A stretch of 64,000 nt of DNA. Origin: Panicum virgatum (lineage: Eukaryota; Streptophyta; Magnoliopsida; Poales; Poaceae). Numbering within the stretch: position 1 is the stretch's first letter; each line of letters starts with the position of its first letter. Positions 1-12,604 of this stretch are shown here, one piece after another. The stretch is taken from contig NC_053149.1 of NCBI RefSeq assembly GCF_016808335.1, positions 13,505,714 through 13,569,713 on the forward strand. Direction: 5' to 3'. A model generated the notes under the pieces. It was not told the origin of the DNA and did no database searches. It worked only from the letters and a program-made list of their open reading frames with translations. A program made the translations under genes and the position numbers.

Positions 1-3000
1 GTATCAAAGCATTTAGCATTTAAGTTCATGTTGTGACCGGCTACTTTTTCATTATGAAAGATAGACTAGCAATTAAAGAACAAGCCACAATAATAGATAA
101 ATGCAATGCTCTCAAACTTAAGCGAACTTCAAACATTTACCTTGTTTCATCGTGAAGAGTTTTCAAAAGAATGCATATCAAACATAAGTGAGGTTCTCTT
201 GCAAAAGATCATGGAAATACTCATCTCATCAAGTCTCTCAAGCCTACATTAGATTGTCTTCAACCTATTCTACTAATATATATAAAAGTGGAAGACTTAT
301 GTGGAGCTTGGTAGGTAAAAACAATCCTAGCAAAACATTATATCTGAAATATTGTCAAACTAAGAGAGAGATCTAATGGAATTACCGAGACTAGTCAAAA
401 AGGTCATTGGAAAATAATGTTGGAGAGGGAGAAAGATGAAACACACACATTTAGATAGGTGGACATGTGCAAGTGACAAATGGATGATCCCGAGATACAA
501 ATGAAGTTCTCGTTATCGGATTGCACATGGTTTGAAGATTTGAGTATGGAATAGTTCTTCAAAGTAACTTGGAAAATTAATGAAGCCAAAAAGAACTAAG
601 GAGCATTTTATTCTTCTCTTTTTTTCTTTTTTTTTTCTTTTCTTTTCTCATTTTTTTCATTTTTCTCTTTCTTTCTCTTTTTTGTTCTTTCTTTTTACTC
701 CTTAGAACTTTTGATAACATAGAATACTTATCCAGCCATCCCCCCATGCTTGAACGAATGCTCGTCCTCGAGTATGAATAGTGGGAGAACCAACTAGCTA
801 GGGTAAGTATCTCAAATTCACCTTCTTCTTCGTAGAATCTCTTGAATCTCCGGGGAGCCTTGTCTCCCAAAACTTTTCTTTATATGGTGCCCTTTATTCT
901 TTTGATTCCGTCGAAATGATAATCCATACTCAAATTAGGTTGTGGTCAAGGAGGTAATCACAAAAAGATATTTTTGGTTTAGGGCGGATATCCAGCGAGG
1001 TTTGCAAAATTTCCAAAGTAGAAACCCACAATGCATCGATAAATAGGCTAGCAAAAAGAAGGTTACACAAAAAAAACGGAATGACCAGCTTCTTAGTCTC
1101 GTACCAAAGAAATCAATCTTAATCCAACTCATCAAAATTTAAGTTTGCAATCTAAAGGTTTCATCATGAAAGAATATATATGTATAGGCTTTGGTAGGTA
1201 GAACTTTGCAAGAGATTCACAAATGTAGATAGCATAGGAATTAAGTTTTCAAATTAAACAACACAAGGTGTAAGGTCATTGGTAGACTTAAATCAAAGAG
1301 CAACATAGAATATGTGGGTTTAGAATTTAGTCATTTAACCTCCACAAATAAAACAAATGGTCAAGTCATATACAACATAGCGTAGGTAAAACAAAGCAGC
1401 AACTTTCATCACTTTTTCATAAGCAAGAGCATATAAGAATATCATCGTGGTGAGCTCAAGGTGATGGTGGTTATCATTCATTGAAAATAAAAACAAATCT
1501 TGGTTGTACTCCTAGTAGCCATGTTATTATACGGAGAGATATACAAAGGTTGCATCTTTGGTTGAAGGCATATATGTACAAGCATTTAGAAAAAGAGAGA
1601 GTTGAGGAAGAATTACCGTCCTTCTCGATGCTCGTAATGAAGTGTAGCGCGGCCTCCTCCATACTTAAGCATTGTGCTAAGCATGGAAGAAGAATCATGA
1701 GCATCTTCTGGCAACCGTGATTATATTACTCCATGAGATCTTTCTTCCTTGTCCACAAAATCCTCCCCCATGCTTAGCATGATGCTAGGCGTGGATGAAG
1801 AAGATGGACCATCTTGTAATTCTTGAAGTTCTTCCCTCATGTGTATGAATATCATCTTCAATGTGTCTTCACCTTTGTTGCCTTAATTTCATTCAACTTC
1901 TTCTTGTACTAAGTCATGGTCCCAACCCTTGCTTCTCATCGTCATCGCCTCCTTCAATTCCTCGTTATCCCATTGCTGCCTTATCTTCACGAATTTTTCT
2001 TTCAATTTCCAGAACAGAACATATACTGAAACATTGCTCCATTGCAAAGTGCATGAATTTTTCTTTACAACGAGTATTCATTCGCCCAAAATTGATTCCG
2101 AACAAGAGAGTTATGTCCATTTTATCTCAGCGCTGCAATCTGTTCCGAATTTCAGAACGCGCAGCGTCCAAAGTTTTTGCCATATCTCCTTGTACGGGTC
2201 TTCAAATTAATTGATATTGGATGTGTTGGAATGGTAATTTCATGGAGCTTCTGAATATCAACTTTTTCTTCCTTGTATGTCTCTGTCCATGCGCAAAATT
2301 TGATGAAAACAGCGGGTCTTGCTCTCGAACTTTGGAGATGTTGACGAATTTGATTTATTGTTTGATCACGAATTCATGGGAACGCTTTGTCATGCCTGCA
2401 AAAACAATTCAAGTGCACAGTCTACCCCCAAGGTGACGGTCGGGAGTAGAAACAAATGCCAACAAACCCACCATTCCTAAGATCTCAATTTGTGGCATAG
2501 CTAGCTTAGCGAAACTAGTGAGTGTACGTGTGTGCTAGTGTAAATGCAAATGAGAGGAATGTATATAAACAAAGATAACATTTACACCTAGTTCTAAACA
2601 CCATGTTTACAACTAGGTTGCCGAACTTCTCCATAGCCAAAAAGACTTATTTAACTAAGGTCAAAATACCATGTCTATCCCAAGATCAATAGGCCTTCAT
2701 AGCACAAGAAAAAATAAAGCGCATTGCAAAGCTTATAAACCAACAAAATGCAACCTCATAGCTTGGTAACTAAATGATGATGGTCTTCAATCATGTCTAA
2801 ACACCATGTTTACACAAGATTGCAAAACGTAAATGCTATCATAATTAGCACTACATAGATAGGAAAGCATACATCAATAAGATTGAGACCAAGCCAGCAA
2901 AATGAGTGCATGAACAATGGAATGGATGCAAAGTGCAAATGCAAAGTTACCAAAAACAGGTGTTAGCAGGGTTGAAAGGACCTTTCGATGTCGTTCCGCA

Positions 3001-5675
3001 ACTAGCTTATTCAAAAACAATTGCTAAGAGTGACAAAAAGCATTCGCGACACTTCATAAGAAGTTAGGCTTTTGTCAATGAGAAGGTTATTTATCGAAAA
3101 AGGATCAAGCAACCGAGCTAACAAGGTTTTAGAAGTAGGTTTATGGGTTTCCTATATTTTTGGTTTAAAACAAAAATTTTGAAGAGAGAGTGTTGGGTAT
3201 AGAAATTCTACCTAAGGTGGTTTCAAAAAAACTAGAGATAAATAAAAGTTAGATTTTTTTTGAATGAAAAACATACCCTATGGTTTTGGGATTGCTCTAT
3301 GAGTGGTTTTCCTAAGGGTTTTAGGATCTCAAAAGCGAGGCTAGTCAATGTTTTTTTTAGAAAAAGTTTTTTTTATGCAACATGCAATGCAATGCAAGGG
3401 TGAGACGAACAACATGTTATGCAATTCAACACGGGGTGGGTGAACAAAATGATATGGCATGATGATGTGGTCTAAAACAAAATAAAAAGTTAGCCTAAGT
3501 TAACTAGCCACAAGTTTAGAATCAAAGGGTGGTGCAATGCTTCATAAATCTCTCTAAAAAGACACAAAGAAAAAGACTCAAAACACTATTAGGCACACAA
3601 AAAGGTCTACAAGTTTCCCAAGATCAAATAACAAAGTTCTCCCTCAATAACATTTAGAATGAACAACATGAAGTTGTGGTTTTTGTTAGAGCAACGGTAC
3701 AATGTTACTTGATATTCCGATTAAAGAGTGCAATGTAGACGGTCATGTTAATATATATATAAAAAATAAAAGATCGGGTTGCCTCCCGCAAAGTGCTTCA
3801 TTTAAAGTCATAGAGCTCGACTTTCTCACATACCTTCTAATTGATGCGAAGCCATGGTCCTTCATGCGAGAAACCAAAGTGTCCATGCAGCTTGATGTCG
3901 CCTCTTGTAATCCATCGTGGTTTGCTTGCAACATCTTCATTTGTCAAAAGTCGACCGCTTGTGCCTTCATTTGCCAATGTCATTGGGGTTCTTCCTCTAC
4001 TCCAAGCCTCTTAATTTTATCATGTACGCTTAATGAAAGCATCGCCCAAGCTCCCCTTCATTGTTGTCATCGTCATCTTCTCTATCTTGTTCTCATCGCG
4101 TTGCTCCTGCCTCTTCTTCATAAAATATCTCCTGTATACTCAACAGAACATATAACAAAATATAGATCTATTGAAATGTTTATGAAATTATCTTTCCAAC
4201 AAGTGGTCACTCATCTTAAACCGAGTCCAAACGAGAGAGTTATGACCGTTTTACTTTAGCGCTGCATGCTGTCCAGAAAATTTCAGAGTGCACGACCTTC
4301 GATGTTTTGGCCATAACTTCTTGTAGGAAACTTCGATCGACTTCATTCTTGATCTGTTAGAACCAGAACTTCATGGGGCTTTTGAATATCCAAAAATATG
4401 CTGCTATTTGCCTCTGAGGTCGAGCTGGACATTGATGAGAATAATATCTTCTTGTGAATTCATCCGAAGATGTCAATGATATCGATCATGTGGTCTTTGG
4501 AGCATAGTGTCGTGCGTCCCTAGGCTTCAAGGTCATCGCCATTGATTACCAAAAAATATCGCGGCTTCAATAATGTGTCTTCTCCGTTGTTCTTGCTTTA
4601 CCCAAGGTGTCGGGATTAGAAGATGCTCCTGTGCTTCGTGTTGATGATCCGAACGGTTTCCTTCCTTGATAGCATCACTCGATTAGAAGTATATCGAGCA
4701 TCCCACTGGAGAAGATAGGTGGTGTCGTGGTTCTTCTAATCTTGTTGCCTCCAGCTTTGGTTAACTTCAAATCATCATCTTTTGTGTACACAGCCTTCCA
4801 ATCATCCTTTGACATCATCATCACCTTCTTCGTCGATTGCTACTGCCTCTGTCCTCGTTGAATTCCCCTTCATCCAATGCAGAGAATGTACCAAACTTCT
4901 ACTCCATTGCAAGGTGCATCAAATTATCTTTCCAACAAGTGGTTATTCGCCCCGATTAGACTCCGGATAAAGAAGTTATGCTTGTTTTATTACGGCGCTG
5001 CAATCTGTCCACAGGGATTTCAGAACGCGCAGCGTTGAAAGATTTTATCATAACTCTTCACACCGATCTCCAAAGCTGATGGTTCTTGATCCGTTGGAAA
5101 GAAGACTTGATGGAGCTTCAAAATAATCTATTAATTGCTCATGGTACTTCTCTGATCTTGGACGAAAAACTCATCACAACAGTAACACTTCATAGATGAT
5201 GATGATCGCACGATTTTCTTCGCGGGCATGCTTCATACCTATTACTTGAACAAACAATTCTTCCCAAAAACATTAGTCTTTAAAATAAATTGATATGATG
5301 GTGTACCTTATTTATCATATTTTGCTTTGGGGAGTAGGGACTCGATAGCGGATGCTGGGCCACTGACAAAAGTTAGCACCTACCACTAAAGAGCGAATCT
5401 TGATGTTGTTGCCGTCATGTCGATGTGGACGTTGTCGATGTTCCATATCGAGGTTCCTCGATCATCTTGTTGCCGATTGTTGAAATTTGTTGAAGTGGAC
5501 TATGGACTTCTCGAAGTCCAAGTTTGGTGTCTAGCTTTTTCCACAAGTTTTCAAGGACACAAACAAGAAAACAAGGGTATATGCAATAATAAAAATTAGG
5601 GTTAGTCCAAAAAAAACTAGATAGATCGCCCTAGGGTTCGAGTTGCCGATCCCTGGCAACGGCGCCAGAAAAGCT
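1..5675 (-). mobile_element. Internal region of a large non-coding gypsy-type LTR element (partial)
   Basis: This stretch lies upstream (left) of a PBS and LTR read on the minus strand, so it is the internal region of a minus-strand element whose 3' LTR is outside the window. No long gag or pol frame is present; only short unrelated ORFs occur. Near 738-780 the minus strand reads LEDEHSFKHGG, a C-terminal signature I know from grass gypsy polyproteins, so the element looks like a non-autonomous derivative (LARD-like). Three diverged modules share a segment around CGCTGCAATCTG...TTTCAGAACGCGCAGCG, at about 2010-2175, 4140-4300 and 4880-5035. A pyrimidine-rich tract lies at 604-700. Inference: non-autonomous, mobilised in trans if at all. 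Confidence 0.7.
5651..5671 (-). other. Primer binding site of the minus-strand gypsy-type element
   Basis: Read on the minus strand this begins TTTCTGGCGCCGTTGCC, the usual PBS form of many grass gypsy elements. It lies 4 bases from the inner edge of the LTR at 5676. Confidence 0.75.
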
Positions 5676-7539
5676 TGTTGACGCTTCTTAAAGTGCCAAT
5701 TTACGTACCGCAAGCGCACGGATCGTGGTAGCTTTTCCCTTAGAGTACTCCCCCAAGGTTAATCATCCGTGGATCGGAAGCGAACCGACTAGGGTTTACC
5801 ATATAATCTATCAAACTTATCCTAAACATGAAGCGAAGATTGCATATAAATTGAACACTTGATAGATATGAATGAAGCATAAGTGTTCATCACACCCACA
5901 ACCGTAGATGAGATAACACAACCAAGGAGCTAGGGCCTATCGTCTCTAGGTACGGTTCTAGTGAAAAAGGTGATCAAAGCATAGATTGCATCTCAACTGA
6001 AGGTACACGAAATCATCTCTCAGAAAGGCAGCTCGCAAGCGGCCTACTTTCCCAAGGTCGCCGATGTGAGGTGCGTGTCGACGCCTAAGGTTTCCCAAAG
6101 CTTTACCCCAGACTCCCATGGTACTCGCCATCGATCCTATTCCACATCATGTCGTCGCTAGAACTTTCCCCTCCGCCATGCTGTCACCACACCAGGGTAA
6201 TCAACCACTAGCTAAAATATGCTACCTCAACGTATCCACAAGATGTAGACTAATTACCACGAATAGATATAATCTTACTATGAACATATGGATGCATTAC
6301 ATATGAGAAAGAAAGCATGCATTGAAGTAGACCTAAGTCGAGACAACTAGAATAAAGAGTAGATTGATATCACCATCATGTGTGTACATACCCCGACGAA
6401 TGTTGGGGATGACTCTCGAACCCCACCATGGCACAACCTCGCAGGGAGGCCATGGCGGCTAGGGGTGGCCTAAGCCATCTCCTAGGTACCCTCGAAAACT
6501 TGCGGCGGTCGTCGTCTCCCTCAGGTCTTAGCCCTAGGTTTTCATCGAGTTTTGGGTGGATTGGATCCCCTCCCTTGGGCGCCTAGGGGGTTGTATTTAT
6601 GCCCTTGGGGAGCCTTGGGGCGTGTTCCACCTTGCCTTGCACGAGATCTTCCTTGGGAGAGAAGCAAACTTTGTTTCCATAAAATCAGCCTCGTCCAGAT
6701 TTTCCTGTTTCGCAGCCCTTCCTTGCCGACGCCATATCTCCTATGTACGGACTCTAAATAATGCAAATTAGGTGTCCAGATTGTGTGCCAAGAAATTATC
6801 TCCAACTTTGGTATTCATTTCTTTCCTTGGAAACGAAGATAAGATCCCCAAAATAGCCTCGGAAGAAAATCTGTCTGATTTCGGACTTATCTGCGCAGCA
6901 GGTATTTCGGGGGCCATATCTCCTAGCTCCTTGACCCGAATTGAGCCTTCCATATGTCCAAATCGAAGCTCTCATCGGGGCCCACAACTTTGGTAGTCAA
7001 CACTTTTTCCATTAGAGGCCGCTTAAGTCTCTGAATCCGCACCGAAAGATCATGTTGTTTGCACGAATATCTCTCGGGCTGAGTTGAACTCATGGGTAAA
7101 CCTCCAAATCTCAAGCCCATCTTCCTTCATGTGGCTTTTCTCAACATTTTGACTTTCTTCACCTTTACATGTGGGCTTTAGACGTCATTATCTCCGCGAT
7201 TTAGATAGGGGTGCTTGTCGTCCAAGCTCCAGCATCTTCTGTTTAAGTCCCTAGAGTTTTACGGCTTCGTGCTTTAGTCCTTGGGCTCTCTTGGAAGGTG
7301 GATGTGCATGAATGGGCTTCGAATCAACATGGGCTTTGGTCCTTCCTATGGGCTTTGGCCTTCGTCTTTCTCCGTGTTAGCGCTCGATCACGGGCCTCAT
7401 CATTTCATGCTCCAAAATAGGCCAAAAACCTACAAAAACGAAGATCCACCAAAATATATGTGCAAATGTGAAAATGACCAATAATTAGGCCGGGGTTAGG
7501 ACGGTTAGTGATTTTGATATTGAATTCATGCCATTATCA
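5676..7539 (-). repeat. 5' LTR (1.86 kb) of the minus-strand gypsy-type element
   Basis: On the minus strand the LTR starts TGATAATGGCATGAATTC (outer edge, 7539) and ends GCGTCAACA next to the PBS, giving TG...CA termini. A TATA-like CATAAATACA on the minus strand near 6590-6600 is a plausible promoter. Short ORFs inside are not credible genes. The second LTR needed to confirm the pair would lie left of the window. Confidence 0.7.
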
Positions 7540-7574
7540 AGGATAAACAAGGGATAAAACAGGTACTTAAGGAG

Positions 7575-7719
7575 CGCCAACAGCCATTCTGCACCGGCGA
7601 ACCGGTCTGACCGGTTACCTCGACCAGTCTGACCGGTCTGAGCATCGGCGCTGCAATTGTGCCGTCGCTCACCGCGCGATCAAGCGCATTCGTGTGTTGG
7701 CCCTAAATTGGCGCCAACA
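7575..7719 (+). repeat. Truncated 5' LTR remnant of the gag-only gypsy element
   Basis: It aligns with the end of the LTR at 11125-11243 (TTCTGCACC..GCGAACC, GCTGCAATTGTG, TTGGCCCTA) and ends in CCAACA directly before the PBS. The left part of the LTR is missing; the join with the preceding LTR lies at about 7540-7590. Confidence 0.6.
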
Positions 7720-7791
7720 TATTTTGGCGACTCCGCTGGGGAAGAAGATCTTGGTTATTTAAAACCAATCTAACATATTTCATCTACTACC

Positions 7792-10548
7792 ATGGTGAAG
7801 CTATCGAATCCTAGTGAGATCGATCTCGATAACATCAGCAGACCGTCTGTTGATGAATTGCCGCCCGAGGATCGTCAAGCTTATGAAGCCTTCATAAAGG
7901 AGTGTGAAGAAGAGAACAAGCGGCACGAGGAAAAAGAACTTGAAGAAAAGCGTCGGTGGTTCTTGTCTCATTTTTCCAAGAATCGGAAGGGTGATATCTC
8001 TAAGGACAAGGAGGTGGTCATTCTTTCGGATCAAGATGAGCAAGCCAAATCAAGTGCTACTGTAAGTGCTACAACACCACCTACTTTAGAGAAAATTACT
8101 CAATTGGTGGTTAATGGTCAAGAAAAAATACTTGCTACTGTTCAAGGTATGATTGATAAATCATTAGTCAAGCAACCTTCGATTGATGATAGTGGTACTC
8201 CTAGACCTAATATTGATGGCACTTTTTATCATAATACTATGCATCTTGAATCATCGGCGATACCTGCACCACAGTACGGCATGCCGGTGAATTTTTATGA
8301 TGGTCAGAAGCCTCCAGAGCAGTACGCGAATGGAACGGTCAGGCCGGTTGCAAAAACCGGTCAGACCGGTCTCGGTGGACCGGATCCAACCGGTCAGACC
8401 GGTTTCCCGACCAGTCAGACCGGTCCTGGTGCTCTGGTGGCGTATCAGTCGTCTCCTTAACCTATTACTAGTATGTCTCCTGTTCAGGTTGATTTTAGCC
8501 GAACAAATGGGTTTACTGGTTATGGTGTTCCTCCATACGCTACTATGACTTATAATCCGTATAATATGCCTCCCCAAAGTTCGGGCTATTCATATGGTGC
8601 AATGCCAAACCATGGCTTTTCGCAGCAGACACCATATACACAGCCGAAACATGCACCGCAAATGCCGAATAGTTCTAGCGCCAATGTTCAGAGGCCAAAT
8701 GATTCTTATTTTAATCAAATACTTGAAAAACATAAAAAAAATTTGGATGTTATGTTTAAAGAGTCTTTCGACATAGAACTTAAGGACAAAACTCTTGTTT
8801 GTCAAAAACTATATCCTGAGAGTTTTGATTCCATACCATATCCTCATAATTTTAAGGTGCCTAAATTTATTAAATTCACTGGGGAGGATAGTAGGACTAC
8901 ATGGGAGCATGTTAGTTAGTTTAATGCACAAATGGGAATTTATGGGAGTCTTGATCATTTGAAAATTAGAATGTTCCCTTTGTCTTTATCTGGCACTGCT
9001 TTTTCATGGTTTTCGGCATTAGCTCCTAATTCTATCCAAACATGATCTCAATTAGAGCGTAAATTTCATGAGCATTTTTTCAATGGTGATAATGAAATGA
9101 GGCTATGTCATTTAACATCGGTTAAGCAAAGACATGATGAATCTGTTGCTGAATTTGTTAGAAGATTTAGAGATACAAAAACCCGATGTTATAGTTTGGT
9201 TATTTCTAAAAAGGATCTTGCCGAATTAGCTCTTAATGGTTTGAGATCTCATATTAAAGAAAAATTAGAAGGATATGAGTTTCTAACCGTTAATCAAGTG
9301 TTGCAAAGGGCTTGGCTCAAGAAAGCCGAAGTAAAGATGCAAAATTTAAACTCGATTGTCTTAGTATGCGTATGCTACAAGGAGAATCTTCAGACAATGA
9401 GAATAATAAAGTATATGCTGCTGAATTTGTATGGTCATCTGGTGATAAGCCCAGCACTTATACTTCTTTAAAGCCGATTTCTAAAAATCGGCAAGATGAG
9501 ATTAAATTCACTTTGGATGTGACAAAGTGTGATAGAATTTTTTGATGAATTAGCAAAGCTTGGGAAGATTAAATTCTCTCACACTATTCCATCAACGGAG
9601 GAATTGAAGCGGCGTGCATATTGTAAGTTACACAATACTTTTTCTCATGCCACTAATGATCGCAATGTTCTTCGTAGACAAATACAATCGGCTATAAATG
9701 AAGGACGATTGGTTGTTCCTGCGATGCAAATTGATCAAAATCATTTTTCCGTTCATACACTTGAGTTGTCAAATCCAAAAGTATTAATTCGGCCGCATCA
9801 AGCCGAATCAAATAAAAGGAAAAATGTGGTGGTTGGTGAGGAAAGGCACGAGAAAAAGGTGCTGCAGAGCAAGACTCCTCGAGTTGCAACAGAGGCCTCA
9901 ACGCTCGGGGGGCAGGACAAGGAAAAAGAGGCCGACAACAAGTCGACCGGTCTGACCGGTTCGACCGGTCTGACTGGTATGCCCAGTAAGTCTGGAAATT
10001 CCTCCAAAAGCAAGACAAGACTGAGTTTCAAGGAACTCTTGGCCAAATATGAGAAGGAAGGGAGTGCTCAGAGATAGAAGGGGCGTCCAAGCGAAGTCAA
10101 GGATATGGGATCATCGTCAAAACATCAAGAGCAATCGAGTCAAGGTAATTGTACTTCATCTAGTGGACCGATTGCTCCATGGTATTGCTGGTATCCTTAC
10201 TTTTATACACATATGGATTATAGTATGATGCATATGCAATCATATTATATTCAATATCCTCCTATATATCCAAATCATGCATTACTACAAAGACCGATTG
10301 TTGCTAGCGATAATCCGGTCAAGCAAGATGTTGATTGCAGCAAAGAGAATGAGAAGAGCAAGGAGCAAGATTCAAAGTATTTACAGCCGAGGTGGTGTCC
10401 CTCAGGCTTGTCTCATACTCAGAAGCGAAGGCTGCAACGTATGCGCAAGAAGAAGGCAATGGGACAACAAGTGGAGGCAGTGCCAAATATGTCAGCGACA
10501 ATGAAGAAAGTGTGGCGGCCCAAACAAGTTGTTTCAACATCGACTTGA
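7792..10548 (+). pseudogene. Broken gag gene of a gypsy-type retrotransposon
   Basis: One reading frame runs most of 7792-10548 but is cut by in-frame stops at 8458-8460, 8917-8919, near 9043 and at 10075-10077, with a local frame disturbance near 9312-9545. The central part (about 8820-9350) has the retrotransposon gag (PF03732-like) pattern: a PKFIKFTGED-type start, an FPLSLSGTAFSWF motif and a Q/E-rich helical stretch. The C-terminal part at 10381-10450 has PRWCPSGLSHTQKRRLQR, a motif I recognise from grass gypsy gag proteins. ACCGGT-based repeats inside the frame encode TGQTGxxGP-like and STGLTG-like stretches. It cannot make a full Gag. Confidence 0.7.
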
Positions 10549-10592
10549 TCAAAACATGGCCGCTAATTGTTTATCGCCTTTAGTACAAAAAA

Positions 10593-11243
10593 TGGCCGAT
10601 GTAGTGTTAATCATCGCCCTTAGACAATTTTGGCTCAGAAGAATGTTTTTTGGCAAGCAAACTGTACCAAAAAACAGAGGGACATATATTGACAGCCAAA
10701 ATTAGCACCAATCGATCTGACCGGTCTGACCGAGCTGTTTGACCGGTCGAGGCACTGTGGCCTGTCCGGCAGGGACTGACCGGTCTGACCGGTACAGGTA
10801 GAGTCTGAGTACAACTAGGATTTTTCATAGATTTATATTTGTAAACAGGATTTCTTGCGGGATAAATCCACCCCACTCTATAAATATAAAGGGTCACGGC
10901 CGATTAAAAAATCCAATCGATCAAAACGCATCAATACATTACTTTTCTTTATGTTTATTACCTTTATTTTTATCTTCAAACCCTAGCTCTTCCAATTCTT
11001 TTCTATTGTTCTTCCTTCGTCTCCATGACGTCTGAAGGCGTTCTTGGTGGCCTGCCGATCCTAGAACAACCTTACGCGCGCTTGCCCTGCCGGGGTCCCT
11101 CCCGGACGAACGTTCTTCGGATTCCGCCGTTCTGCACCAGCGAACCGATCTGACCGATTACCCCGACCGGTCTGAGCATCGATGCTGCAATTGTGCTATC
11201 GCTCACCATTCGTATGTATGTTGGCCCTAGATTGGCGACAACA
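10593..11243 (+). repeat. 3' LTR of the gag-only gypsy element
   Basis: The LTR ends GGCGACAACA at 11243. The start is placed at TGTAGTGTTAATC (10593), after the last gag stop, but is uncertain. A TATA-like CTATAAATATAAAGG lies at about 10876-10892. It contains several ACCGGTCTGACCGG units. Confidence 0.5.
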
Positions 11244-11563
11244 GCGTGTCCATGTGTGAGTTCGAGAGCCGTAAGTTTGTGACTCGTGAAGGTCACGCTC
11301 AAGTCTCTGTCACCGTGTCACGCAATTAAAAAGTCCAGCTGTCCAGGTGATGTGCCCTGGATGATCGGGTAGGGAAAAGACGATCATTATTTTGCATTGC
11401 GGTCTTCATACGTCCGTTTGACATTCCAGAAGACTTGAGCAGTAGAACACGTTGGTCTCCGTAAGGTAAGAGCTGTGTAGGTTTAGGACAGTTACATTGG
11501 CCGTGTGTGGATCCTATCGTTAGCGTTAGTGTTAGTTTTTAAGTATAAAAGAAATAACACTTA

Positions 11564-11795
11564 GGCTGTGTTTAGTTCTAAAAAAATTTGCGCAGTACCC
11601 GTCACATCGAATTTTTAGACATATGCATAGAACATTAAATGTAGCTTAAAAAATAACTATTTATATAGTCTAATTGATTCATACGAGATGAATCTAACGA
11701 TGCTAATTAATCCATAATTAGACATTAATTGTCAAATAACAATGAAATGTGCTACAGTAGCCAAACCCAAACTTTTTCGCCAACTAAACACCCCC
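11564..11795. mobile_element. Tourist/PIF-Harbinger-like MITE (232 bp)
   Basis: The element starts GGCTGTGTTTAGTT and ends AACTAAACACCCCC, imperfect terminal inverted repeats, flanked by TTA on both sides (11561-11563 and 11796-11798). The AT-rich interior and TTA duplication fit the Tourist group. It codes for nothing. Confidence 0.7.
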
Positions 11796-11802
11796 TTACT
11801 AA

Positions 11803-12026
11803 TTTGGATCCTAGTGCTATTTAGTATTTAATGGTACTTAAAGAACCAATGCTCTCTCTTTTCAATGGGGCCCACTGAAAATAACACAATAATCACCTCT
11901 TGGAGGGGGTTAGAGTTTTGGGGTGTGTTAGTGCAAAATAACACACAAATAACATATATGTTTGGCTCTCAAGTGTTATTTGGGGGTTATTTAAGGTATG
12001 TTACTAAATAACACATGGATCCAAAC
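11803..12026. mobile_element. Second small inverted-repeat element next to the Tourist MITE
   Basis: TTTGGATCCTAGTGCTATTT at the left is inversely repeated at the right end (AAATAACACATGGATCCAAA). The interior is AT-rich and non-coding. No convincing target duplication was found, so the class is not assigned. Confidence 0.5.
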
Positions 12027-12029
12027 AGG

Positions 12030-12400
12030 GCCATCTTATAGACTGTTTCATGCAGTTACATGTAAAACTTTTTATGATATGGAGAAGAGAGACCGGATAA
12101 AATTGTCTTATGAGCAGTGGCGGAGCTTCATTGGGGCCAAGGGGGGCCATGGCCTCCCCTGGCCAATGAAAATCTCCTCTGTGTGAATAGTAAAATAGAT
12201 ATTGTTTATTACTGTAGCAAAAGGGTGGCCCCCTCATTCTTCTGAAATTAGAGGTCAAGCTCCGCCAGTGCTTATGAGACGACCATTTCGCGAAACAACC
12301 ACGCAATAGCCAACAACACAAAGAGTATAAAATTTTAGCAGTCGTTGTCGTTGTCATGCTACTTAATATTCTTTTATATTTGATAAATTAAGTGATATGA
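12030..12400. repeat. Repeat copy interrupted by a hAT MITE (second copy at 39.17-39.47 kb)
   Basis: The sequence around TTATAGACTGTTTCATGCAG, the GATATGGAGAAGAGAG stretch and CGCGAAACAACCA aligns with 39165-39475, where the same order occurs without the 156-bp hAT MITE. The 39-kb copy has inverted ends (GTCTCATGCA...TGCATGAGAC), suggesting the host repeat is itself a MITE. Confidence 0.55.
12115..12270. mobile_element. hAT-type MITE (156 bp) with 8-bp target duplication
   Basis: The terminal inverted repeats are CAGTGGCGGAGCTT and AAGCTCCGCCAGTG. The element is flanked on both sides by CTTATGAG (12107-12114 and 12271-12278), an exact 8-bp target duplication diagnostic of hAT insertions. The interior is too short to encode a transposase. 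Confidence 0.85.
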
Positions 12401-12604
12401 CACTACTGTAAAAAAACAACCTATTGTATAGGTGTTGATGAAGTTGCTGGAGACACTTTCACAAGGTCAGTGCCATTTTTTTGAAAAAGAAAGGGAGATT
12501 TGTAACACATGTGTTTTTTCTTTTCTGAATTCTAATCACTGCAAGAATTGAACTGTTCCTTCCACAAAATGTCTGCAACAGTTTCGAAAATTCTTTCATT
12601 ACAA

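Larger units (their letters stand above)
7575..11243 (+). mobile_element. Decayed gag-only Ty3/gypsy-type element
   Basis: The 5' part keeps only the last ~150 bp of an LTR (7575-7719), followed by a PBS-like sequence (7724-7742, TTGGCGACTCCGCTGGGGA). A gag-like frame follows, then a region with no protease, reverse transcriptase or integrase, then an LTR ending at 11243. The last ~120 bp of the two LTRs match clearly (7590-7719 against 11125-11243). The motif ACCGGTCTGACCGG recurs through both the LTR and the gag region. The element is non-autonomous and degraded; its 5' LTR is truncated next to the neighbouring gypsy LTR. Confidence 0.7.

Noticed and set aside
604..700. Lys/Glu-rich minus-strand frame at 577-870
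   Set aside because: Produced by a T/C-rich simple-sequence tract; no gene evidence.
3702..4259. 185-codon plus-strand frame in the gypsy-type element
   Set aside because: Antisense to the element, contains one of its repeated non-coding modules and has no protein motif.
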